Positions 1 through 7,800 of a stretch of DNA of 64,000 nucleotides are shown piece by piece. The DNA is from UBA4732 sp963823075 (lineage in GTDB: Bacteria > Planctomycetota > Planctomycetia > Gemmatales > Gemmataceae). The stretch covers positions 1,922,001 through 1,986,000 of the forward strand of contig CAWGKE010000001.1 of NCBI GenBank assembly GCA_963823075.1, in the 5' to 3' direction. Each line of letters opens with the position of its first letter. Position 1 is the first letter of the stretch. The notes below the pieces were generated by a model. That model was not told the DNA's origin. It saw nothing but the letters and a program-made list of their open reading frames with translations, and searched no databases. Position numbers and translations under genes: made by a program.

Positions 1-11
1 GGGGTGATTCC

Positions 12-1031
12 ATGCGCACCATCCCTACGAAACTCGTCTGTCATCCGCCCGTCGAGCCGGAACGCCTGGCCCGCATCACGGAGGCGGCCGGTCCCATGAT
101 CGTGGTCAACGCCGCGACCGAGGCCCAGGCGCGCGACCACATGCCGGACGCCGACGCCTTCTTCGGCAAGATCACGCCGTCGCTCCTGGCCGCCGCCCGC
201 CGTCTCCGCTGGGTCCAGGCGCCGACCGTCAGCCTCGAACACTACCTCTTCCCCGAACTTACCGCCCATCCGTGCGTGCTGACCAACATGCGCGGCCTCT
301 TCTCCGACGTGATCGCCGATCAGGTTCTCGGCTACATCCTCTGCTTCGCCCGCAACCTCCACCGCTACGTCCTCCAGCAGGCGCGGGGCCGATGGGCGCC
401 GGTCGGCGGCGAGGGCGCCCGCGTCGCCTTCGCCACGGGGCCGGGCGTCGTCAACGCCATCGACCGCGCTCACCTGCACCTGGCCGACTGCTCGCTCGGC
501 GTCGTCGGCCTGGGCGGCATCGGCGCCGAGGTCGCGCGCCGCGGCCTGGCCTTCGGGATGCGCGTGCTGGCCGTCGATCCGGTTCGCACCGAGGCGCCGC
601 CCGGCGTCGAGGCGCTGTGGCGGCAGGAGCGGTTGCCGGAGCTGCTCGGCGAAAGCGATTTCGTGGCCATTACGGCTCCGCATACGCCGGAAACGGAGAA
701 GCTGTTCAGCCGGCCGCTGTTCCGCGCGATGCGGCGCACGGCCTACCTCATCAACGTCGGTCGCGGCGCCGTCGTGGACCTGGCCGACCTGACGGCGGCG
801 CTGGAAGCGGGCGACCTGGCGGGGGCGGCGCTGGACGTGTTCGAGATGGAGCCGCTGCCGCCGGACCACCCGCTGTGGCGCATGGGCGACCGCGTGATCC
901 TGACGCCGCACGTCGCCGGCTACTCGCCGCGCATCGCCGGCCGACACCTGGCCGTCGTGCTGGACAACATCGGCCGCTTCGTCCGCGGCGAGCCGTTGAC
1001 GAACATTGTGGATAAGAATCGATGGTTTTGA
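12..1031 (+). CDS. D-2-hydroxyacid dehydrogenase family protein
   Basis: 339 aa, a cytosolic NAD(P)-dependent oxidoreductase of the D-isomer-specific 2-hydroxyacid dehydrogenase family. The Rossmann motif GLGGIG is at residues 166-171. The catalytic arginine lies in NVGRGA (Arg251), the acidic partner in the ALDVFEMEP segment (about residue 280), and the catalytic histidine in LTPHVAG (His300). Length and motif order are normal for the family. The N-terminal catalytic half is too divergent to assign a substrate; glyoxylate/hydroxypyruvate-type or phosphoglycerate-type activity are both possible. The gene ends 11 bp before the end of the convergent porin gene. Family call secure, substrate unknown. 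Confidence 0.9.
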   Translation: MRTIPTKLVCHPPVEPERLARITEAAGPMIVVNAATEAQARDHMPDADAFFGKITPSLLAAARRLRWVQAPTVSLEHYLFPELTAHPCVLTNMRGLFSDVIADQVLGYILCFARNLHRYVLQQARGRWAPVGGEGARVAFATGPGVVNAIDRAHLHLADCSLGVVGLGGIGAEVARRGLAFGMRVLAVDPVRTEAPPGVEALWRQERLPELLGESDFVAITAPHTPETEKLFSRPLFRAMRRTAYLINVGRGAVVDLADLTAALEAGDLAGAALDVFEMEPLPPDHPLWRMGDRVILTPHVAGYSPRIAGRHLAVVLDNIGRFVRGEPLTNIVDKNRWF

Positions 1032-1042
1032 GCGGGCGACCG

Positions 1043-2560
1043 TCAATACTCGAAATGCATCCGCACCCCGGCGATGGCCACCGGGCCGCGGTCCTGGTTG
1101 TAGGCCGGATTGTTCACGCCCTGAAAATCGAACGTCACGTTAATGCCCTTGTGCAGCTCCCAGTTGTAATAGGTTTCGGCGATCTCTTCCGGGGCGTAGC
1201 TCAGCCGGCCGTCGCCGATGATGAAGCCGACGCCGCCTGCCACCAGATAATCCTTGTGGGCGTCCGACAGGGCGTTGATCACGGTCGCCAGGCCGACGAA
1301 ATCGTTCGGCCGGCCCCACGCCTTGCCCTGGAGCAGGTAGCCCGACGCCAGCGTCGCGTCAATCTCGGTGAACGCCCAGCTTTCGCTCTGACCGTCGTTC
1401 CAGCCGGCCCGCAGGAAGCAGCCGAGGTTCTTGGTGATTTCCTGGTCGAAGCTGACGCCGAAGCCGTACTTGTTGCGGTAGGAGCGCGTGGCCGTCACGT
1501 CCGGGTTGACGGGCATTTCGGCCAGCGCGTCGCGGTATTTGCCCATGTGCGCCGTGTTCAAGTAGCCAAACTCGCGCAGGTGGGCGGGGTGATCGCCGAG
1601 GATGAAGTCCTGTTCCAGCTCTAGCACCTGCCCGTGCGCCTTGAGGATGTGGGGGTCGAACATGGGGCCGTTGGCCTCGGCCGGCTCGGCGAAGATGCCG
1701 TAACGCACGGCGTAAAACATCGTGGTGTAATCGAACAGGGCGCCGTAGGTGTAGCCGCGCGTGTTGGCGGGATAGTCCCAGGCGCCGGTGTACATGAGCG
1801 ACCAGTTGAGGAACTGCGTCCGCGGGTCGTGGCTGTAGGGGTTGTCGTCGATCACGTCCTCGGAGGACATCTTGCCGATGCTGACGGTGAAACGGTTCTT
1901 CTGCTGGACGCCGGCGATCTGGTTGGGGCCGTCCTCGATCTTCTCCCATTCGCCGTCCAGGTCGAACGTCTGGCGGAACAGCAGCCGGGCGACGTAGGGC
2001 GTCGGTTCGAGGGCGCCGACGCGCGTGGCGTCGCCGTTGGGGAAGCCGGCCAGGCCGACGGTTCCGCTCAGGCCGGTGCCGCCGGAAATCTCCGGGTTGA
2101 AAATGATTTCGCCGCCGTGCCAGACGCGGGCGTCGAGGAAGAGGGTGGCGGTTTCCGTGGTGCGGTAATTGAGATTGGGCAGCAGACTATTCGGACCGAC
2201 ATAGGGGGATCGGAAGGGCCAGTTGCCCTGGCTGATGATCGTGCCCTGACCGTGGACGCTGTACCACGGCCTGTCCGCGGCATATTCATCAGCCAGGGTG
2301 GCCGGTTGCTCCTCGGTCTTCGGCTGCTCCTGCGGCGGCGGCAGTTCGGGCGCTGGGTTCTTCTTGCCGGCCTGCTCCGGCGGCGGCTGATAGAGGATAT
2401 TGAGCGGCTGGCCGGGAACGAAGCCCGGAAACAGCGGCGGCGGTCCCGGCTGGTCCGTCGGCGCGACGGCGGGCGCCGGTCGGCTCACCTCGACGCCGGG
2501 CATTTCCGGCGGCGGCTGCCCGAGCGCGGCGGCGCAGACCAGCAGGACGGCGGCGGACAT
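1043..2560 (-). CDS. OprB-like carbohydrate-selective porin
   Basis: 505 aa from the ATG at 2560; a slightly longer frame opens at 2587, but the 2560 start gives a hydrophobic signal peptide (MSAAVLLVCAAALG). A Pro/Glu-rich linker (about residues 20-85) precedes a beta-rich domain. The C-terminus carries NPAYNQDRGPV followed by AIAGVRMHFEY, the typical closing strand of OprB-family outer-membrane porins with a terminal aromatic residue. Inferred role: passive entry of sugars or small solutes through the outer membrane. It stands alone on this strand, converging with the dehydrogenase and just downstream of the methyltransferase gene. Confidence 0.8.
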   Translation of the reverse strand: MSAAVLLVCAAALGQPPPEMPGVEVSRPAPAVAPTDQPGPPPLFPGFVPGQPLNILYQPPPEQAGKKNPAPELPPPQEQPKTEEQPATLADEYAADRPWYSVHGQGTIISQGNWPFRSPYVGPNSLLPNLNYRTTETATLFLDARVWHGGEIIFNPEISGGTGLSGTVGLAGFPNGDATRVGALEPTPYVARLLFRQTFDLDGEWEKIEDGPNQIAGVQQKNRFTVSIGKMSSEDVIDDNPYSHDPRTQFLNWSLMYTGAWDYPANTRGYTYGALFDYTTMFYAVRYGIFAEPAEANGPMFDPHILKAHGQVLELEQDFILGDHPAHLREFGYLNTAHMGKYRDALAEMPVNPDVTATRSYRNKYGFGVSFDQEITKNLGCFLRAGWNDGQSESWAFTEIDATLASGYLLQGKAWGRPNDFVGLATVINALSDAHKDYLVAGGVGFIIGDGRLSYAPEEIAETYYNWELHKGINVTFDFQGVNNPAYNQDRGPVAIAGVRMHFEY

Positions 2561-2591
2561 GAGAGCTTCTTCCTCAAAGGAAAGCACGGCG

Positions 2592-3644
2592 TCAGGCCGC
2601 CGCGGGCGTCGGCCGTTGCACGACTCCGGGCCGGCGCGCCACGACCCGCAAGCCGTCGCCCTGACCGAGCCAGGCGGTCCAGCGAGTCATCAGGCTGGCG
2701 ACAATTCGCATCCGGCTGAGGGCTGCGGCCCAGTGCCGGCCGGCCGGCCTCCCCAGCCGTCGGCGGCGGTTGGCCAGCGACAGGCGCATCCAGCTGCCGT
2801 GGGGGATCGGCCGCAATTCCTCCACCTCCAGGCCGTGCATCGCCATCAGCCGGCCCAGTGTGGCGGGCGTGAAGTGCAGCAAGTGGCGCGGCAGCTCCAG
2901 CGGCCACCAGTCCACGCCGAACCAGCGCAAGGCGACGGCGGCGAAGTTCGGCACGACCGCGACGAGCCGGCCGCCCGGCCACAGCGCCCGCGCGGCAGCC
3001 GCGACGACCTCATGCGGGCAGTGGACATGCTCCAGCGAGGCGCCCATCACCACCACGTCGAAGCTCGCGTCGCCGACCTCGGGGTGCGGCAGCGTGCCGG
3101 CCAGGGTCCGCAGGCCGTAGCGCCGCGCGACCTGGTCGAGCGAGATCGGGTTGAAGTCCATGGCGGTGACGGTCCAGCCCCGGTCGCTCATCCGTTTGGC
3201 GTACCAGCCGGAGCCGCAGCCGAAGTCGAGGAGCCGGCCCTCGCCGGTGAAGGGAATCGCGGTCAGGGAGTCGCGGCCGGGGTGCAGCCAGGGCGTCGCC
3301 AGCGCCGCCAAAACCTTGTCCGACCAGCGCAGCGGCGGCGGTGGGGCGCCGAATGCCCGCGCGCAGACGAGCCGTTGCAGCCCGCGGACCAGCGGCGACG
3401 GCTCGCGTCTCGGGGTCTGATAGGGATGGTAATTATCCGCATAAAACCGGCCGATGGAGGCGCGATCCGGCCGCGGATTGAGATAGGCCATGTCGCAGCG
3501 CCGGCATTGCGCCACGCGGTAAACGTCGCCGGCCGCCTCCCCCGGCACGGCCAGCAGCTGCTTCTCGTCCAACGCGCCGCACAGCGGACAGGGCGTCTCT
3601 TCCCAGACGACGCCGCCCGCCGCGACGCCGTGCGCCGCGACCAT
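2592..3644 (-). CDS. Zinc-ribbon class I SAM-dependent methyltransferase
   Basis: 350 aa from ATG 3644, chosen because a GGGAGGGGG purine tract lies just upstream; the frame itself is open to 4445 but the upstream part is repeat-derived and not protein-like. Cys19/Cys22 and Cys47/Cys50 form a CPLC...CRRC zinc ribbon. SAM motif I is LLDFGCGSG (138-146), followed by an acidic motif II near AMDFNP and FDVVVMGASLEHV (about 195-207). The architecture resembles Methyltransf_23-like sugar or lipid methyltransferases with an N-terminal zinc-binding segment. The substrate cannot be read from the sequence. It is followed after 31 bp by the porin gene on the same strand. Confidence 0.85.
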   Translation of the reverse strand: MVAAHGVAAGGVVWEETPCPLCGALDEKQLLAVPGEAAGDVYRVAQCRRCDMAYLNPRPDRASIGRFYADNYHPYQTPRREPSPLVRGLQRLVCARAFGAPPPPLRWSDKVLAALATPWLHPGRDSLTAIPFTGEGRLLDFGCGSGWYAKRMSDRGWTVTAMDFNPISLDQVARRYGLRTLAGTLPHPEVGDASFDVVVMGASLEHVHCPHEVVAAAARALWPGGRLVAVVPNFAAVALRWFGVDWWPLELPRHLLHFTPATLGRLMAMHGLEVEELRPIPHGSWMRLSLANRRRRLGRPAGRHWAAALSRMRIVASLMTRWTAWLGQGDGLRVVARRPGVVQRPTPAAA

Positions 3645-3807
3645 GGCCGCCCCCTCCCCCGACAGGTGCTTGCGTAGAGGGGCGGGGGTATACCGAAGGA
3701 GGCGCCGGGGCACAAGGTCAGGTGGCGCGGCGCGGGGCCGCCTATGGCGGAGCGCGCGGCCCCATCTGCAATCGACGAAACGCCCCAATTTGCATCCGGG
3801 GTTCCTC

Positions 3808-4066
3808 ATGGCCGCTCTTCGCATCGTGTGTCCCTCCTGCAAGACGGTGCTGCAGATCGGCGAACCATCGTTCGGCAAGGCGGTTCGCTGCCCGAGGTGC
3901 CAGACGGTGCTGAAGGTTCCCGCCGCGCCGGCGCGCCCCGCCGGGGCGGAGCGATCCTGTGCCGGTGCTGGTCGAAGTGCTGGCCTACGGCGACATCGAC
4001 CGGCAAGGGGTGGCGTTCGTGGTGAGCAACGCCGCGGCGGAGTTGATTGTGCCGACCGGGAAATAG
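3808..4066 (+). pseudogene. MJ0042-type zinc-ribbon protein remnant with frameshift
   Basis: ATG 3808 opens a good zinc-finger start: CPSC and CPRC pairs about 20 residues apart (ending VRCPRCQTVLKVP). After about residue 48 the frame turns to low-quality sequence, while the +1 frame from 3953 reads DPVPVLVEVLAYGDIDRQ and closes at TAG 4064-4066. This looks like the fused N- and C-terminal ends of a zinc-ribbon protein after an internal deletion or frameshift. Full-length relatives of this finger occur at 50231, 55325 and 56117. The join and the C-terminal assignment are inference. Confidence 0.5.
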
Positions 4067-4091
4067 GCCGCGGCGGATCGCGGTACTTGAG

Positions 4092-4190
4092 TAAGGCGAG
4101 GGGCGGGAAATACCTTACCCGCAGCCGCATTCGCCAGAATGCGGGTGAATGGCTGTCGGCCCGCATTCTGGCGAATGCGGCTACGGGTAC
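4092..4190. repeat. Dispersed palindromic element, copy 1
   Basis: A common leader (taaggcgaggggcgggaaat) precedes a near-perfect palindrome: arms 4123-4145 and 4160-4182 are exact 23-base inverted repeats around a 14-base spacer, and the pairing extends outward with one mismatch. A second copy lies at 42361-42458. It is noncoding, between the zinc-finger remnant and the next small gene. It could act as a REP-like or MITE-like element; no transposase is linked to it. Confidence 0.85.
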
Positions 4191-4223
4191 AATACTGTCC
4201 GGCACATTTTGTGCTGTGCCGCG

Positions 4224-4616
4224 ATGCTGGCTTTGAGCCACCGCATTGAGCGTTTCCGTGAAATTGCCCGGCACTTCAATGAGGATGTCGAAATCCTGAA
4301 GAGAGTTTTCGATTCGTTCGTGCGGGAGAAAGATTATAAGAGCGCCGTCACGGTACTCGATCGTGTTCTGCAACTTGAACCCAACAGCTCTGGATTGGAT
4401 GAGAAGCAGATCCGCGATATCCAGGCGCTGCGCGAACGCCTGCACGCGCTGGCACTGCTTCCCAGCGACTCCTCACTCGCCCCTTCGATGCGCCGCGCGG
4501 GAGCAGCCATAGCGGAAGGTGCGCCCCCCATGTCCACCCCCTGGTACCAATCCGGCCTCCGTTTCACCTGCACCCGCTGCGGCCACTGCGGCACCGGCGA
4601 GCCTAGTTTCGTCTGA
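4224..4616 (+). CDS. Hypothetical protein reading into a truncated ykgJ copy
   Basis: From ATG 4224 about 100 residues form a helical, charged protein (RHFNEDVEILKRV, KDYKSAVTVLDRVLQLEP) with no family I recognise; the DYKSAV...LEP stretch is TPR-like. The same frame then runs without a stop into MSTPWYQSGLRFTC at 4530, a copy of the start of the YkgJ-family gene at 5385, and ends at TGA 4614. Its own natural end has therefore probably been lost. The segment LLPSDSSLAPS resembles LLPDDSSLSPS at the end of the frameshifted ORF at 5085-5371, suggesting the two small genes share ancestry at their 3' ends. Confidence 0.5.
   Translation: MLALSHRIERFREIARHFNEDVEILKRVFDSFVREKDYKSAVTVLDRVLQLEPNSSGLDEKQIRDIQALRERLHALALLPSDSSLAPSMRRAGAAIAEGAPPMSTPWYQSGLRFTCTRCGHCGTGEPSFV
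4530..4616 (+). pseudogene. 5' fragment of a ykgJ-family gene (partial duplicate)
   Basis: The 87 bases from ATG 4530 match the first 87 bases of the intact gene at 5385 with about eight substitutions. One of them changes the second Cys of GHCCTGEP to Gly, and the copy ends at a TGA after 28 codons. The duplicated start and its upstream agcggaag motif bracket the Tse2-like module, so this is one arm of a direct repeat. It is not expected to encode a working metal-binding protein. Confidence 0.75.
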
Positions 4617-4667
4617 GGGTCCGCGGCCGTAAGATGGCGGTAACATTCATGGCCCTGTGGCGCCCCA

Positions 4668-5060
4668 ATGCGACTCTTCCGCAGTATGATGGAAGCGGCG
4701 GACGGACTGCCGGAAGTCGGTCCCAGCGCCCGGATGCTGGGAGTCCGTCCAGGCAACGCGCCGACTCCCGACGTGCCGGTCGTTCACCCGCAGGACGTGC
4801 TCGCTCCCGGACAGGGCGGGATGTCGGTCGCCCCGGATGACCCAGTACGGCTGTCCCGTCACCGTCGGCCTGCCAGCCTCGGCGGAATCGGGCAAGATCC
4901 GGTTTGGGTCCTGGAACTGGACGACCTCGGGCCGGATCTCTGCTACCGATCAGACAGCCCGACCCACGGCTTGATTGAACCGAAAACGCCCACCGCGTTT
5001 CAGGACTATTTGAAAGCGCTGGTCGCTTTCCGGAAGCGCTGGCGGCTGTATTGCCGGTGA
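4668..5060 (+). CDS. Candidate Tse2-family ADP-ribosyltransferase-like toxin
   Basis: 130 aa. The pattern GQGGMSVAPDDPVRLSRHRR, then GIGQDPVWVLELDDLGPDL, YRSDSPTHGLIEP and a terminal RKRWRLY matches what I recall of Tse2-type toxins, small proteins with an ADP-ribosyltransferase-like fold. The assignment rests on motif memory only. If correct it is a cytoplasmic toxin that needs a neutralising partner; the frameshifted ORF just downstream (5085) is the obvious candidate. There is no clear ribosome-binding site before ATG 4668. The module sits between the truncated and the full ykgJ copies. Confidence 0.5.
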   Translation: MRLFRSMMEAADGLPEVGPSARMLGVRPGNAPTPDVPVVHPQDVLAPGQGGMSVAPDDPVRLSRHRRPASLGGIGQDPVWVLELDDLGPDLCYRSDSPTHGLIEPKTPTAFQDYLKALVAFRKRWRLYCR

Positions 5061-5084
5061 AGGCGACTTACGAGAGGCGCCGCC

Positions 5085-5371
5085 ATGACCCAGGAAGAAC
5101 GCTGCGAACTCGCCCTTCAAACGGAAGAACCCGAGCGGGCGCGTGCGCCCTGGTTCTCGATCTGGCGATGGAAGGCCGCAGAAAAGCGGAGATTTATGCT
5201 CTGTTTGAAAGCGTCCTCGCCCGAGTACGGGCGCACAATGGCGGTGAAGAACAGGAAGACGCCCTTCTCAACGTCATGGACGCCTTGACGGGATGGTGCC
5301 ACCCCGACGCCCGGCTTCTGCCGGATGATTCATCGTTGTCTCCCTCAAGCGCCGTACCAGAGGAGAAGTAG
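5085..5371 (+). pseudogene. Frameshifted small helical protein, possible antitoxin/immunity partner
   Basis: ATG 5085 starts MTQEERCELALQTEEPERAR; near 5145 the coding quality passes to the -1 frame, which continues LVLDLAMEGRRKAEIYALFE and ends LLPDDSSLSPSSAVPEEK at 5371. One missing base near 5140-5150 would restore a protein of about 94 aa. It is acidic and mostly helical, follows the Tse2-like gene by 24 bp and precedes ykgJ by 13 bp. A neutralising role is inferred only from position and size. Either a true mutation or a one-base sequencing deletion explains the break. Confidence 0.5.
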
Positions 5372-5384
5372 CGGAAGACACCCC

Positions 5385-5795
5385 ATGTCCACCCCCTGGT
5401 ACGAATCCGGCCTCCGCTTCACCTGCACCCGCTGCGGTCACTGCTGCACCGGCGAACCCGGCTTCGTCTGGGTGGACGACGCCGACCTGGCCGCCCTCGC
5501 CGAATACCTCGGCGAAACCATTGAGGTCGTCCGGGGTTTATATACCCGTGGGACCACGCGGGGCCGGACCCTGCGCGAAAAGGCCGACGGCGATTGCGTC
5601 TTCTATGACAAACAGGCCGGTTGCACCGTTTACGCCGTCCGGCCGCCGCAGTGCCGCACCTGGCCGTTCTGGGAGAGCAACGTCGCCTCCCCCGAGGCCT
5701 GGCAAGAAACCTGCGATGTCTGCCCCGGCGCCGGCCGCGGCGAGCTGATCCCCGCCGAGGAAATCACCCGCCGCTTGAAAATCATCCGCTTGTAA
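5385..5795 (+). CDS. YkgJ-family cysteine cluster protein
   Basis: 136 aa from ATG 5385. Cysteines cluster as TCTRCGHCCTGEPGF near the N-terminus, then DCVFYD...GCTVYAVRPPQCRTWPFW, and a late CDVCPG. This is the zinc/iron-chelating CxxCxxCC pattern of the YkgJ family (UPF0153). The biochemical role of the family is not established; a metal-binding function is generally assumed. Length is normal. The first 29 codons are duplicated upstream at 4530. Confidence 0.85.
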   Translation: MSTPWYESGLRFTCTRCGHCCTGEPGFVWVDDADLAALAEYLGETIEVVRGLYTRGTTRGRTLREKADGDCVFYDKQAGCTVYAVRPPQCRTWPFWESNVASPEAWQETCDVCPGAGRGELIPAEEITRRLKIIRL

Positions 5796-5901
5796 GGAAG
5801 AATCGTTCGGGTAGAATTCCCTTGCCCTCCCGCCGATGGTATCTCGGGGCGCTTACGCGGCCCCGCTCGCCTCCCGCCCGCCGCGTCCGAAGGAACGCTT
5901 G

Positions 5902-7800
5902 ATGAAACGCCGGCCGACCATGCTGTGTCTGGGGTGCGTCCTGACGGCCATCGCCGTCCTCGGCGCCTGTGCGCCGGCCCGCTCCGATCCGGCCCCCGCG
6001 GCTCAACCTTCCTTCGGCGACGTGCAGCCGGTCCTCGCCAAGTACTGCATCAAGTGCCACAGCGGCGCCAAGCCGCGCGGCGACCTCAACCTCGAAGCGT
6101 TCAAGGACCAGACCGCCGCCCTCGCCAAACCCAAGGTCTGGGAGAAGGTCGATAAATACCTCCACGACGGCATGATGCCGCCGGAGGGCAAGCCGAAGCC
6201 GTCCGAGACCGAACTCGACGCCATCTACGCCTGGATCGACGCCGACGTACTCAAGGTAACGTGCAACCCCAACGGGCCGAAAGACCCCGGCCGCGTCACC
6301 ATCCGCCGGCTCAACCGCGCCGAGTACGACAACACCATCCGCGACCTCGTCGGCGTCTCCGTCCACGCCTCCGACGATTTCCCCTCCGACGACGTCGGCT
6401 ACGGCTTCGACAACAACGGCGACGTGCTGTCCATGTCGCCCATCCTCGCGGAAAAATACCTCGCCGCCGCCGAAAAGGTCATCGACGCCGCCTGGAAGGA
6501 CGACGCGGCCCGCAAGCGCATTCTGATCGCCAAGCCGGGCAATGCGAAGGAGACCCGCGAGGCCGCCCGCAAAATCCTCAAAGCCTTCGCCGACCGCGCC
6601 TGGCGCCGGCCCGCCACCGACGACGAGATCAAACGCCTCTTCCGCTTCATCGACGCGGCCGATAGAAACGGCGACCCCTTCGACACGGGCGTCCAGCTCG
6701 CCCTGGAAGCGATCCTCACGTCGCCGAACTTCCTCTTCCGCGTCGAGATCGACAAGGAACCTGGAGACGCGCCGCACGCCGTCAACGACTGGGAGCTGGC
6801 CACGCGGCTGTCGTACTTCCTCTGGAGCAGCATGCCGGACGAGGAGTTGTTCGCCCACGCCCGCCAGGGGGACTTGCATCAGCCCGACGTGCTGGAGGCG
6901 CAAACGCGGCGGATGCTCAAGGACCCGAAATCACACGCCCTGGTCGAGAACTTCGCCGATCAGTGGCTGCTCATTCGCAACCTCAAGAGCGCCACGCCCG
7001 ACCCGGCCATGTTCCCGACTTTCGACGAATCGCTGCGGTCGGCGATGCAGAAGGAAACGGAGACGTATTTCGAGAACGTGATGCGCGACGACCGCAGCAT
7101 TCTCGACTTTATCGACTCCGATTACACGTTTGTCAACGAGCGACTGGCCAAGCATTACGGCATCGAGGGCGTCAAGGGGAACGACTTCCGCAAGGTGACG
7201 CTGAAAGACGGCCGGCGCGGCGGCGTGCTGACGCAGGCCAGCATCCTGACCGTGACGTCCAACCCAACGCGGACCTCGCCGGTCAAGCGCGGCAAGTTCA
7301 TTCTGGAAAGCATCCTCGGCACGCCGCCGCCGCCGCCGCCGCCGGACGTGCCGCCGCTGAAGGAGGACGCGAAATCGGCCGACGGCCTGTCGCTGCGGCA
7401 GCGCATGGAGCAGCACCGAGCCAACCCCTCGTGCGCCGTCTGCCACCAGCGCATGGACCCGCTCGGCTTCGGCTTCGAGAACTTCGACGCCGTCGGCGCC
7501 TGGCGCGACCGCGACGGCAAGACGCCGATCGACCCGTCCGGCGTGCTGCCCGACGGCAAGTCGTTCCAGGGGGTGGCCGGGCTGAAGGCGATCCTCAAGG
7601 GGCGCGACCAGGATTTCACTCACTGTCTCACCGAAAAGATGTTAACCTATGCGCTGGGCCGCGGCCTGGAGCGCACCGACCGTTGCACCGTGGACGACGT
7701 GACGCGGCAGGTCGTGCAGAACAAGTTTGCGTTTTCGAGCCTCGTGTTGGGCATCGTCAAGAGCGATGCGTTTTTGATGCGACGAAAGCGAGGGGGGTGA
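5902..7800 (+). CDS. DUF1592/DUF1588-family planctomycete cytochrome-like protein
   Basis: 632 aa from ATG 5902, with an aggaacg motif upstream. The N-terminal signal has a lipobox-like VLGAC (Cys23), so it is probably exported and may be lipidated. A CIKCH heme-c motif lies at 49-53 and a second CAVCH at 511-515, followed by QRMDPLGFGFENFD, the DUF1588 signature. The C-terminal part (LTEKMLTYALGRGLERTD) is DUF1585-like. Such proteins occur in planctomycetes beside a DUF1552 gene, as here. Function is unknown; redox chemistry at the envelope is inferred. The stop codon overlaps the next start (TGATG). Confidence 0.9.
   Translation: MKRRPTMLCLGCVLTAIAVLGACAPARSDPAPAAQPSFGDVQPVLAKYCIKCHSGAKPRGDLNLEAFKDQTAALAKPKVWEKVDKYLHDGMMPPEGKPKPSETELDAIYAWIDADVLKVTCNPNGPKDPGRVTIRRLNRAEYDNTIRDLVGVSVHASDDFPSDDVGYGFDNNGDVLSMSPILAEKYLAAAEKVIDAAWKDDAARKRILIAKPGNAKETREAARKILKAFADRAWRRPATDDEIKRLFRFIDAADRNGDPFDTGVQLALEAILTSPNFLFRVEIDKEPGDAPHAVNDWELATRLSYFLWSSMPDEELFAHARQGDLHQPDVLEAQTRRMLKDPKSHALVENFADQWLLIRNLKSATPDPAMFPTFDESLRSAMQKETETYFENVMRDDRSILDFIDSDYTFVNERLAKHYGIEGVKGNDFRKVTLKDGRRGGVLTQASILTVTSNPTRTSPVKRGKFILESILGTPPPPPPPDVPPLKEDAKSADGLSLRQRMEQHRANPSCAVCHQRMDPLGFGFENFDAVGAWRDRDGKTPIDPSGVLPDGKSFQGVAGLKAILKGRDQDFTHCLTEKMLTYALGRGLERTDRCTVDDVTRQVVQNKFAFSSLVLGIVKSDAFLMRRKRGG

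Noticed and set aside
1022..2719. Plus-strand ORFs opposite the porin gene
   Set aside because: Shadow frames; the minus frame has a signal peptide and the OprB C-terminal strand.
3645..4445. Upstream extension of the methyltransferase frame
   Set aside because: It passes through the palindromic element and lacks codon bias or homology; the ATG at 3644 has the ribosome site.
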